64,000 bases of DNA from Clarkia xantiana subsp. parviflora (taxonomy: Eukaryota; Streptophyta; Magnoliopsida; Myrtales; Onagraceae): contig JAPTYO010000017.1 in the NCBI GenBank assembly GCA_036873135.1, positions 15,872,001 to 15,936,000 of the forward strand, read 5' to 3'. The notes under the pieces were generated by a model. The model searched no databases. It was not told the DNA's origin and saw only the letters and a list, made by a program, of their open reading frames with translations. Shown in pieces: positions 47,847 through 57,202 of this stretch. The position numbers and the translations under genes were made by a program. Positions within the stretch are counted from its first letter, which is position 1. Every line of letters starts with the position of its first letter.

Positions 47847-47854
47847 TATAAAAG
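47847..47854 (+). promoter_or_regulatory. TATA box of A1 5' LTR
   Basis: TATAAAAG, 204 bp before the LTR end, conserved at 54298-54305 in the 3' LTR. Confidence 0.6.
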
Positions 47855-48058
47855 GGCAGGAGGTCACCTCAGATGACTTACGTTGAGTTGAATATTCTTT
47901 GATATCTGTTACTTGCCAGTCAGACGAAGTACTCATTTAAGCATCGGAGAAGGATTCTGGGTCACCACCCGGTCTATCCCCTCTTGCAGGATTGCGTGGA
48001 GCAAAGGAGCTAGGATTGCCGTCAAAGTCCGTACCGGAGTTCCACCGTGATCCAACAT

Positions 48059-48074
48059 TGGCGCCGTCTGTGGG
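48059..48074 (+). other. A1 primer-binding site
   Basis: TGGCGCCGTCTGTGGG, one base after the LTR. The first nine bases complement the 3' end of plant tRNA-Asp from memory. Confidence 0.7.
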
Positions 48075-48093
48075 AAACAAACCAAAAGCTGAT

Positions 48094-50810
48094 ATGCCTT
48101 CTACTCGGTCGATGGCGGCTGGCAAGAACAGAAGAGGACAATCCGGTGGTTCCCGTCACCCCGCTGCAACGAACCTGAATTCAGTACCAGAACAAGGGGA
48201 AAACCAGAACCATCCCCCGGCTGAGCTCTCCCAGACAGGGGGGCATAATGGATCGCATCCCGAAGATGTTGCCCCTCGACACCAGGATAACAGGGGGCAG
48301 GAAGCTCCCCCAGCTGCAGATTTGACGAGGGCCCAGAAGCCATGCCCATGTTTCTGGCGGCTATAGAGGCTCTCTTGGACCGAAGAGAGGCTGCGAGGAG
48401 GCAGGAGGAGATGCCCCCGCTGGAGGAAGCAACCCTACCAACAGAGGGTCGGAACGCGCAGGAAGCCCCGCCCCAAGGCCAAGACAGAGGTAGGGCAACT
48501 AGTCAGCCGGAGAGGTTCGTGGTTGACGGGCCAGGACCAGTACAGCACAGGACCATTCCCCTGAATGGTCCCATCACTCCCGACCAGGTGGTAAAAATCG
48601 TGAACATCTGTATGGGAGAACAGAAGCCGCTGGTGTCGGAGCTGAGGGATCGATCCACTCATCCCTTCGTCCCCCGACTCATTGACACCCTAGCCCCGCC
48701 TGGGCTAGGCATCCCCACGATAAAGGAGTATGATGGCGAAGGAGATCCGGTTCGCCACGTCCAGAAGCACCTCATGGCGTGTCTGGGAAGAGCCCCAAGT
48801 GAAGACATAGTGTGTACGTTGTTCCCGAACACACTGGGAGAAAGGGCCCTGACTTGGTTCTTTAGTCTGCCCCCAGGATGCATCACTTGCTGGGCAGACA
48901 TGCACGATCGATTCATTCAGCAGTACCAGGGTCGGAGGCGTCTATTGAAGAGCGTGAGGTCCCTGACCCAGGTGGTGCAGAGGCCCGACGAATCGCTGGC
49001 TCATTATTACCAGCGGTACACAGCCAGCGTAGCAGAGATAGATGAAGAAATCTCTGAGGGCGAAACCATCCGTACCTTCATTCGGAACCTGACAGCCCCC
49101 TATGGCTCCGACCTGATGCACAGCGTGGCTGAGAAAGCTGTGTGGAATATGGAAGCATTACAAAAGAGGGTGAAGCGGCAGATCGATGTCCAGGAGTCAA
49201 AGATAGCCGCGGGAGAATTAGAGCCCCCAAAATCGAATAAAGGGAAGCAGACGAGCAAGCCTTTCGACGATCGTAAGTCAAAGGGCAAACCTGAGGGCAG
49301 TCGGAATCGAGGTCGTCCGGATCGGAGGGACGACAGACGTTCTTCAAGGAAGGATAAGCGGGAGGATTTTGACATTCCTCTCAACTGCTCCATGGCGGAA
49401 GTGCTGACAGTCATGGAACGACAAGGCATCTCCAGGTACCCCCCGAAGAAAGATGGAGAATTCCTGGGGTCCCGCACAGATCGCTATTGTCGATTTCACC
49501 GCGCAAATGGCCACGACACCAATCACTGTCGGGAGCTGAAGAAAGAGATTGAAAAGCTGATCCAGAAGGGGAAGCTTAAGGAATTTGTCGGGGATAAGCG
49601 GTGCCGATCCCGCTCTCGATCCCGATCGCGGTCCCGTTCCCGATCCCGCGATCGGTCCCCAAAGAAGAAGAGAACCGATCCAGAGTCATCCGGTGTTCGC
49701 AAGGAGAGACGGGGCACTATCAACGTGATTCATGGAGGGTTTGCTAGTGGGGGTGATACCTCATCCGCCCGAGAAGTGTATGCCTCTAGAATCCCTACAG
49801 CAGTGGTGTTGGGCAATAGGTCTCGATCCTGGACCTTGAAAGAAGAGATGGTGATCTCCTTCTCGTCGGAGGACCTCATAGGCGTAGAGACTCCGCATGA
49901 CGATGCCCTGGTGGTAACCTTGGATGTAGACTGGTTCGAAATGAAGAGAATTCTAATCGACGGGGGGAGCTCCTCCGACATCCTATTCATGGACGCGCTG
50001 GAGGCTATGGGGAAGACGAAGAAAGATCTAAAGGAGGCAAACTTCCCGATGGTCGGGTTCTCTGGCTCAACCTCCTACCCGCTAGGAGTAATCACCTTAC
50101 CAGTGGAGTTTGGTAGCGGGTGGAAATCAGAAAGGAGGAACGTGGAGTTTGTCGTGGTTGATTCCGCGGGGACCTACAATGCAATTATCGGGAGAACCAC
50201 CATTAATCCTCTGATGGCGGTTGCCTCGACTGTGCACCAGAAGATGAAGTTCCCGACCGACCACGGAGTCGGAGAGGTCAAGGGTGACCAGGTGGCTTCC
50301 CGAAAATGCTATGTCAATGCTACCCGGAGGAGGAGGCGAGAGGCTATGACTGTCCTCCAGACAGACACAGATCCCAGAGAAGAGTTTGGGCGTCCCGCCC
50401 CCGTAGAAGATCTGAAAGAAGTCGAGATCGATGGACCCCAGAGGAAGGTGAAAATCGGGTCTGCTCTAACTGAGGAGACAGCCCAAAAATTGGTGGAGCT
50501 GCTGAAAGAGTTCAAAGAGCTGTTTGCCTGGTCCCCCAGCGATATGCCAGGAATCAGCCCCAATGTGATCGTACACGAGCTGAAGATAGACCCCGCGATC
50601 AAGCCTATCACGCAGAAAAGGCGTCCGATGGGCACGGACAAGAAGATCGCGATCCAGCAGGAAGTAGGCAGGTTGCTCGATGCTGGGTTTATTAAGGAGC
50701 TCCGATTCCAGACTTGGGTTGCTAACCCGGTGCTGGTGAAGAAGAGCAATGGAAAATGGCGGATGTTTGTTGACGAATCAACCTTTGAAGCATTTTTTGA
50801 ACCGACCTGA
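48094..50810 (+). pseudogene. gag-pol: A1 gag-protease and start of RT, truncated by deletion
   Basis: A first ATG at 48094 opens a Gly/Asn/Gln-rich leader that loses frame near 48335. The main frame runs 48342-50810 (822 residues). It contains a Gag capsid-like helical region (LDRREAARRQ to about residue 270, with the WADMHDRFIQQY type motif), and a CX2HX3GHX4C-like knuckle (YCRFHRANGHDTNHC, near 49485-49530). Next is an Arg/Ser alternating stretch followed by PKKKR (49605-49675), then protease with LIDGGSS near 49954-49974. The RT beginning has ALTEETAQK and PSDMPGISP. Near 50772 a deletion of about 929 bp, between TTGA repeats as judged from unit U1, joins the RT fingers to RNase H out of frame. 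YVDD is lost. Confidence 0.88.
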
Positions 50811-52618
50811 TGCGTCGGGGAGATTAATGAAATGGGCAGTCGAGCTTAGTGAGTTCCGCATTCACTTTGCTCCGAGAACGGCTGTTAAGGGCCAGGCGTT
50901 GGCGGATTTTATAGTAGAGTCTACAGCTCCTGATCTAGAAGAAGCGGGTCCTGTAGAGGGGGCAACTATGGAGGTCCCGATAGCAGAGCAACCAGAAATA
51001 GCGGAGCAATCAGAAGGATCGGGAGTAGGGTTTGTACTGATACCACCAGGCGGAGGTGAGCCGCTCCGCTTCGATATGCTTTGGCCTTAACGTTTAGGGC
51101 CACGAACAACGAAGCTGAGTCCAAGGGCGATACAAGGCGAAGAGCCCAATGATGAGGAAGTACCTTCGCGAGGTGCAAGTCTTGAAGGAGAGCTTTAAAA
51201 GCTTCGACATCGAGGCAATCCCGAGGGAGGAAAACGTGGAGGCAGATGCCTTGAGCAAATTTGCCTTGGGGGCACCCCTGGAGGAAAATCGGAAGGTGCA
51301 CTTCTTGGAGAAGGTGATCTTGTCGACCGCCGACCCGACGCAGGTGTGCACCATTGAGACAGGATCGGAGGAAGATCCCACCTGGATGACCCCGATAGTC
51401 GCGTATCTGACTACGGGGGCAGTCCCCGAGGATAAGGTAGCAGCAGACAGGATATGTCGGATCGCGTCTAATTATGTGATGCTGGACAATCAGCTGTACA
51501 AGAAGGGCTGGTTCTCGACTACGTACCTGAAGTGTGTAGCAGAACCCGACACCAATCGAATCCTGAAGGAAATGCATGAGGGGGTCACGGCTTGCCACGA
51601 AGGGGCCCGATCCATCATGAGGAAAGTGCTGAATTTGGGCTATTATTGGCCCACGATGAACAAAGAAGTAATGGCGATGGTCCGATCCTGCGACGCGTGC
51701 CAGAGGTACGCCCCGAGTATCGTGGCTCCGGCCGCTAATCTGACATCCATCAAGAGCGCGTGGCCCTTCGCGCAGTGGGGCATCGACTTGGTGGGACCTC
51801 TTCCACAAGCACAAGGTCATTGTAAGTATTTACTTAGAGCAATCGATTATTTTTCGAAATGGATAGAGGCGAAGGCATTGGCCAGAACAACGGGGAACCA
51901 GATCGTCAAGTTCCTCCAAACCCACATCGTGTCCAGATACGGGATTCCCAAGGTGGTGATCAGCGACAATGGTCCACCGTTTAACGGCTCTCAGGTGAGG
52001 GAGTATCTGGAGGAGTTGAACATTGAGCATCGGACCGCCTCCGTACGACATGCTCAGACTAATGGCCAGGTGGAGTCAGCCAATAAAATCGTGATGGACG
52101 GCTTCAAGAAGAGGGTCTATGCTTTGAAGGGCAAGTGGCTGAACGAACTGGAGAACGTGCTTTGGGCCGTTGGAACGACACCCAAACGATCAACGGGGGA
52201 GACTCCGTTTGGCCTTGTTTATGGCACGGAAGCCGTCGCCCCTGTGGAGGTAGCTGTGGCGTCCCATCGGATGAGATACTACGAGCCTATGACGAATGAT
52301 GAAGTGAGACGTCTGGACTTGGACTTACTCGAAGAGAAGAGGCGGGAAGCCGATGAAGTCCAAGCTCGAATGCGTTTGGCGACGGCCAGATACTACAATC
52401 GGCGAGTGAAATCCCGACAGTTCTTCGTCGGGGAGCTGGTTTGGCGTCGCAACGAGTTCACCCTTTTGGATCGAATCAACATGATGTCACCAAAATGGGA
52501 AGGACCTTATAAGGTCGTGGGGATGCCAGCTCCAAATGCGTACAAGTTGGAAGACCTCGATGGCAGAACGTTGAAGCATTCTTTTAGTGGCGAACACTTG
52601 AAGAAACACCATGCTTGA
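50774..52618 (+). pseudogene. pol: A1 RNase H remnant and integrase
   Basis: After the RT deletion, RNase H-side sequence (KHFLNRPDASGRL) runs to about 51090. The TDGSS motif is missing and a further loss of about 95 bp near 51118 removes the EYEAL and CDASLI motifs, so RNase H is dead. An open frame 51149-52618 (489 residues) follows with ADALSKF and the integrase HHCC (HEGVTACHEGARS to CDACQRYA). The DD35E core has Asp codons at 51785 and 51965 and Glu at 52073, and the tail ends FSGEHLKKHHA. Integrase looks structurally complete. It could act only if expressed, as it now lacks an in-frame link to gag. Confidence 0.88.
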
Positions 52619-53483
52619 ATAAAGTCGCCTTAAGTGGTGCACGAGAAAAGTCGCCTTGAGTGGTGCACGATCCTTAGATTTATTCTAAGTATCAAAAAGT
52701 CGCCTTAAGTGGTGCACGATGTAAAGTCGCCTTCAGTGGTGCACGATATTAAGTCGCCTTAAGTGGCGCAAGTTGAAAAGTCACCTTAAGTGGTGCACGA
52801 TATAAAGTCGCCTTAAGTGGTGCACGATGTAAAGTCGCCTTCAGTGGTGCACGATATTAAGTCGCCTTAAGTGGCGCAAGTTGAAAAGTCGCCTTAAGTG
52901 GTGCACGATGTAAAGTCGCCTTCAGTGGTGCACGATATTAAGTCGCCTTAAGTGGCACAAGTTGAAAAGTCGCCTTAAGTGGTGCACAATATAAAGTCGC
53001 CTTAAGTGGTGCACGAGAAAAGTCGCCTTGAATGGTGCACGATCCTTAGATTTATTCTAAGTATCAAAAAGTCGCCTTAAGTGGTGCACGATGTAAAGTC
53101 GCCTTCAGCGGTGCACGATATTAAGTCGCCTTAAGTGGCGCAAGTTGAAAAGTCGCCTTAAGTGGTGCACGATGCAAAGTCGCCTTCAGTGGTGCACGAT
53201 ATTAAGTCGCCTTAAGTGGCGCAAGTTGAAAAGACGCCTTAAGTGGTGCACGATGTAAAGTCGCCTTCAGTGGTGCACGATATTAAGTCGCCTTAAGTGG
53301 TGCACGATGTAATGTCGCCTTAAGTGGTGCACAACGAAAGTCGCCTTAAGTGGTGCACGATATTAAGTCGCCTTAAGTGGTGCACGATGTAAAGTCGCCT
53401 TAAGTGGTGCACGATGAAAGTCGCCTTAAGTGGTGCACGATGTTAAGTCGCCTTAAGTGGCGTGGTTTTGCCTTAAGTGGAAT
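52619..53483 (+). repeat. A1 3' repeat zone, about 24-bp units
   Basis: About 35 copies of a 22-24-bp unit with the core AAGTCGCCTTAAGTGGTGCAC. A higher-order pattern is visible: a block of about 360 bp with CCTTAGATTTATTCTAAGTATC is present twice (about 52670 and 53042). It is far more homogeneous than the equivalent zone of A2, so it expanded recently in this lineage. Confidence 0.9.
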
Positions 53484-53811
53484 AAAGCGATTGAACTTGA
53501 TCCTTGGCAGAGTCGAGGGGAGCAGGATCCACGAGGTATGAGGCAGAAGGCTCCGCAGCAAGATGATCGGATCCTGGAAGATCCGCGGGAGAATCGGACT
53601 CTTGGAGGTCAGCCGATGAAGAGTCGACTATCGAGGAATATTGGAGGAGTCTTCTCGGATTTTGTGGCTATCCTCGAAGTATCGAGGAATCGCGGACGAG
53701 AAGATTCGTATCAAGGAATTTTGTCAAGAGAAAAGCCTCTGATACAGATATCAGAAGGTCGGGAGTTGAAAGACACGACGAACTAAAAGTCCCTCATGTC
53801 TTGGGGGCAAA
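53484..53811 (-). pseudogene. A1 remnant of antisense ORF and pre-LTR tract
   Basis: The first 155 bp match the 3' end of the family-A extra ORF (reverse reading of the Asp/Pro tail). It is joined near 53645 directly to the region upstream of the ORF (as at 25301-25461 in A2). Nearly the whole extra ORF, about 3 kb, is deleted. The plus strand ends CTTGGGGGCAAA before the LTR. Confidence 0.75.
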
Positions 53812-54508
53812 TGATGGATTCGACTACAGCCGTCAGGCCCTTTAACGATGAGGAAACGACAGACAGGCCCACCAGGCCCCGAATGAAGGTCAAGATGACC
53901 TAGGAGAAGGGTCTCGACGAAGGGAGTCCCGATGATGAAAGGTCCCGACAGAGTCGGTCCCGACAGATGAGCTGGAAGCTCCCGATGAGAAGCCTTTAAG
54001 TAGGCCCCGATGACGAATCCCTGAGAACGATTGGCCCTGTCACGATGACGAGGGGCCCCGAGCGGTGACACAACGAGATAACTCTGGAGTCCCCGACGGG
54101 AGTCGGGACTCGTTATCAGAGGATAAAGCCAAGATATGCGGGGCGTGGCCGGGATACGCGGAACGTGGTTAAGATACACGGAGCGTGGCCGAGATACGCG
54201 GGGCATGGCTAAGATACGCGAGATCACGTACGAGATATGCGGGATACGGGCTAACCACCCCTAACGGTTCGCCAGGTACCTGATGCATCTCTTTGCCTAT
54301 AAAAGGGCAGGAGGTCACCTCAGATGACTTACGTTGAGTTGAATATACTTTGATATCTGTTACTTGCCAGTCAGACGAAGTACTCATTTAAGCATCGGAG
54401 AAGGATTCTGGGTCACCGCCCGGTCTATCCCCTCTTGCAGGATTGCGTGGAGCAAAGGAGCTAGGATTGCCGTCAAAGTCCGTACCGGAGTTCCACCGTG
54501 ATCCAACA
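53812..54508 (+). repeat. A1 3' LTR
   Basis: 697 bp, the same length as the 5' LTR, followed by AAGTC (54509-54513), the second target copy. B3 LTR sequence resumes at 54514. Confidence 0.93.
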
Positions 54509-54513
54509 AAGTC

Positions 54514-55503
54514 TAGGTCAACGGGTCGTCAATCTAGAATTTATCTCCCACTAATGAAATGTCGGGTTCAGTGTTCCTAGGGCTAGTCGTTCTGATCCAT
54601 GCCCTTCTGCCCCCTTGGGGTAGTCGTTCTGATATATGTCCTTCTCTTCTCTCCTTCTGACCTCCTTTCCTTCTCTCCTTCTGACCTCCTTTCCTTCTCT
54701 CCTTCTGACCCCCTGAGGCTTGTATTTCTTACCCCCTGGGGCTTGTCCTTCGGCTCTATGCTCTTCTGCTTCCTTGGCTCTCCTCCTTGCCACCCTGCAA
54801 GAGGGGCAATACCAGGCACAGAGGGGGGGGTGGTGCCTGATGAACCCTCTCTGATGCCTAAGTTAGTATGGTTTTAGAGAGATAAAGCTAGAGAGATGTC
54901 AGAGCAAAATTATGCAACTTGCCAAGATGATCAAATGAATAGTGAAGGTGGGGAATTTATAGGCAACGGTGTCATTAAGGTGGCTTAATGACATCGTTAA
55001 TCTTTAAACACAGTTAATTAACCTTTAAACACATAATTAAGACCTTAGGATACGGAGAAGGTAGGCGGAATAAACCGAGTATGGGAGTCCAAGAATGGTG
55101 TCGGGGCCCTTGGGGGGAAGGGAAATCCGACCCCCAAGGGTAGGGGTTGGGTGAGGCCACCCAACCCCTCCTAGGGGGAATGGGGTTGGCCAACCCTATC
55201 CCCCCTAGGGGAGATCGGGTTGGCGGACACGATCTCTCCTAGGAGAGATCGGGTTGGTCCACCAGATCTCCCCTAGGGGAGATCGGGTCAGCCGACCCGA
55301 TCTCCCCTAGGGGAGGTCGGGTGTGGCCACCCAACCTCACCTAGGTGAGTTTGACTCGGCCGGACGAGCGCTTCGGCCTCGTCTGGGCCATTGGTGTTCT
55401 CGCGAAGTGTTCGGGTTGAAGTTTCGATTTACAATCATTAACGGGGTGATAAAAATGAAACGATTCGGAGGTCAACGGGTTTAAATTGGGCGTATATCCA
55501 TCA
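54514..55503 (-). repeat. B3 5' LTR, main piece right of A1
   Basis: 990 bp continuing the LTR started at 47344. Joined, the LTR is about 1007 bp against 917 bp for the 3' LTR. The excess is two palindromic units (six instead of four, 55138-55345) and one extra copy of a 24-bp CCTTCTGACCTCCTTTCCTT type unit (near 54680). Hairpin at 54971-54992. It ends TCCATCA, followed by GCGAC. Confidence 0.9.
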
Positions 55504-55578
55504 GCGACTTCGATAAATAACTTGCACCACTGAAGGCGACTTCGATAAACAACTTGCACCACTGAAGGCGACTTAATA
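55504..55578 (-). repeat. A3 3' repeats resumed after B3
   Basis: Starts with the GCGAC duplication. Two to three TTGCACCACTGAAGGCGAC units in reverse orientation lead to the stop codon of A3 pol. Confidence 0.85.
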
Positions 55579-56147
55579 TCAAGCATGACATTTCTTCAAG
55601 TGTTCGCCACTGAAAGAATGCTTCAAAACATTGCCATCGAGGTCTTCCAACTTATACGCATTTCGAGCTGGCATCCCCACGACCTTATAAGGTCCTTCCC
55701 ATTTTGGTGACATCTTGTTGATCCGATCCAAAAGGGTAAATTCGTTCCGACGCCAGACCAGTTCCCCGACAAAGAACTGTCAAGACTTGACTCGTCGATT
55801 ATAATATCGGGCCATTGCCAAGCGCATCCGAGCCTGGGCCTCCTCGGCACTCCGCCTCTTCTCTTCGACCAAGTCCAAGTCCAGACGCCTCATTTCATCA
55901 TTTGACAGAGGTTCATAATACCTCGTCTGATGGGACGCCACGGCTATTTCAACGGGAGCAACTGCTTCCGTGCCATAAACAAGGCCAAACGGAGTCTCCC
56001 CAGTCGATCGTTTGGGTGTTGTTCTAACAGCCCAAAGCACATTTTCCAGCTCATCCAGCCATTTTCCCTTCAAGGCATGGACCCTTTTCTTCAGGCCATC
56101 CATCACGATCTTGTTGGCTGATTCCACCTGTCCATTGGTTTGAGCAT
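55579..56147 (-). pseudogene. pol: A3 integrase C-terminal part, cut by B2
   Basis: Minus-strand frame from AQTNGQVESANKI (containing the catalytic Glu) through WAVRTTPKRSTGE, EPLSNDEMRRLDL and YYNRRVKS to the family end at 55579. It keeps Ser where all array units have the TAG stop. One own lesion: CGA to TGA at 55780-55782. The last codon of the tail reads SGEHLKKCHA. B2 starts at 56148, so everything upstream is off window. Confidence 0.88.
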
Positions 56148-57151
56148 TGATGGATATACGCCCAATTTGAACCCGTTGACTTCCAAACCTATATATTTTT
56201 ATCGTCCCATTACCGATTGTAAATCGAAACTTTAACCCGAACACTTCGCGAACACATCAACGGCTCGGACGAGGCCGGAGCGCTCATCCGGCCGAGGCAA
56301 ACTCACCTAGGTGAGGTTGGGTGGCCACACCCGACCTCCCCTAGGAGAGATCGGGTCAGCCGACCCGATCTCTCCTAGGGGAGATCGGGTTGGCCAACCC
56401 GATCTCCCCTAGGAGAGATCGGGTCGGCTGACCCGATCTCTCCTAGGAGAGATCGGGTTGGCCAACCCCATCCCTCCTAGGAGAGATCGGGTCAGCCGAC
56501 CCGATCTCTCCTAGGGGAGATCGGGTTGGCCAACCCGATCTCTCCTAGGAGAGATCGGGTCGGCCAACTCGATCTCTACTAGGAGGGATGGGGTTGGCCA
56601 ACCCCATCCTCCTTGGGAGGGGTTGGGTGCCCTCACCCAACCCCTACCCTTGGGGGTCGGATTTCTCCTCCTCCAAGGGCCCCTGCGCCATTTTCGGACA
56701 CCCACACTCGGTTCACGTCGCCTACCTTCTCCGTATCCTAAGGTCTTAATTATGTGCTTAAAGGTTAATTAATTGTGTTTAAAGGTTAACGATGTCATTA
56801 AGCCACCTTAATGACACCATTGCCTATAAATACCCCACCTTTACACCTCATTCGGGCATCTTGGCAATTTGGATTATTTTGCTCTGACATCTCTCTAGTT
56901 TATCTCTCTAAGAAGAATACTGACTTAGGCATCGGAGAGGGTTCACCAGGCACCACCCCCCCCCCCCCTCCGTGTCTGGTACTGCCCCTTCTGCAGGGTA
57001 GAAGGAGAGAGGAAGCAAAGGAAGGAAGGAAGGAAGGAAGGAAAGACATAGGCTAAGACAGGGCAACTCAGGAATACCGGATCACACACATCCCCAGTAA
57101 GGAGTGAGATCAAAGCCGACCACCCGTTGACCTAGACCTCATAACCTAACA
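56148..57151 (+). repeat. B2 5' LTR with ten palindromic units
   Basis: 1004 bp, TGATGG to CCTAACA. Ten successive palindromic units (56311-56660) of the form GAGATCGGGT, TGGCCA-like centre, ACCCGATCTC, separated by CCTAGG. That is the most of any LTR here. The hairpin GTCATTAAG/CTTAATGAC is at 56794-56815, followed by TATAAATA (56824-56831). A C-tract and an AAGG repeat lie near 56955-57040. Confidence 0.92.
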
Positions 57152-57153
57152 CT

Positions 57154-57169
57154 TGGCGCCGTCTGTGGG
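57154..57169 (+). other. B2 primer-binding site
   Basis: TGGCGCCGTCTGTGGG, two bases after the LTR. It matches the A1 site exactly, so the two families may use the same primer. Confidence 0.7.
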
Positions 57170-57202
57170 CTTCGGACAGAAAGCTTAATTATCACCAGCT
57201 AG

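Larger units (their letters stand above)
47361..48057 (+). repeat. A1 5' LTR
   Basis: 697 bp, TGATGG to ATCCAACA. It contains a 20-bp tandem repeat block (47690-47810) and TATAAAAG at 47847-47854. Seven differences from the 3' LTR were counted by eye, about 1%. Confidence 0.93.
47361..54508 (+). mobile_element. A1: complete family-A element with RT/RNase H deletions
   Basis: 7148-bp element with two 697-bp LTRs differing at about seven positions by eye, AAGTC duplications (47356-47360 and 54509-54513), and a primer site. It has gag-protease with an RT start, a deleted RT core, broken RNase H, an intact-looking integrase, a 0.86-kb repeat zone, a short remnant of the antisense ORF and a G-rich tract before the 3' LTR. 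It is the youngest layer, inside the B3 5' LTR. Lacking RT, it is non-autonomous now. Whether the deletions came before the last transposition cannot be told from one copy. Confidence 0.93.
38905..55503 (-). mobile_element. B3: minus-strand family-B element with A1 inside its 5' LTR
   Basis: Element on the minus strand: 3' LTR 38905-39821, interior 39822-47343, 5' LTR split into 47344-47360 and 54514-55503 by A1. A primer site in reverse lies at 47326-47341 and a G-rich tract in reverse at 39822-39835. The LTRs differ at only about eight or nine substitutions by eye, plus repeat-number changes, so insertion is recent. Yet no RT, RNase H or integrase motif was found on either strand of the interior; only a protease remnant is recognisable. 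It was therefore most likely already defective when it moved. Confidence 0.88.
26127..56147 (-). mobile_element. A3: minus-strand family-A element, host of the nest
   Basis: Oldest layer, seen as three pieces: 26127-27594 and 36971-38361 (its antisense-type ORF, on the plus strand), 38362-38904 plus 55504-55578 (3' short repeats) and 55579-56147 (integrase on the minus strand). The pieces join when B1 (27595-36970) and B3 (38905-55503) are removed, each flanked by a 5-bp duplication. The left end, including its 3' LTR, lies beyond A2. The rest of pol, gag and 5' LTR lie beyond B2, which interrupts integrase at 56148. Order and orientation equal A2 read in reverse. Confidence 0.85.

Noticed and set aside
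54514..55503. Independent solo LTR
   Set aside because: Joined to 47344-47360 it gives a full LTR matching 38905-39821, and the break is the A1 insertion with AAGTC on both sides.
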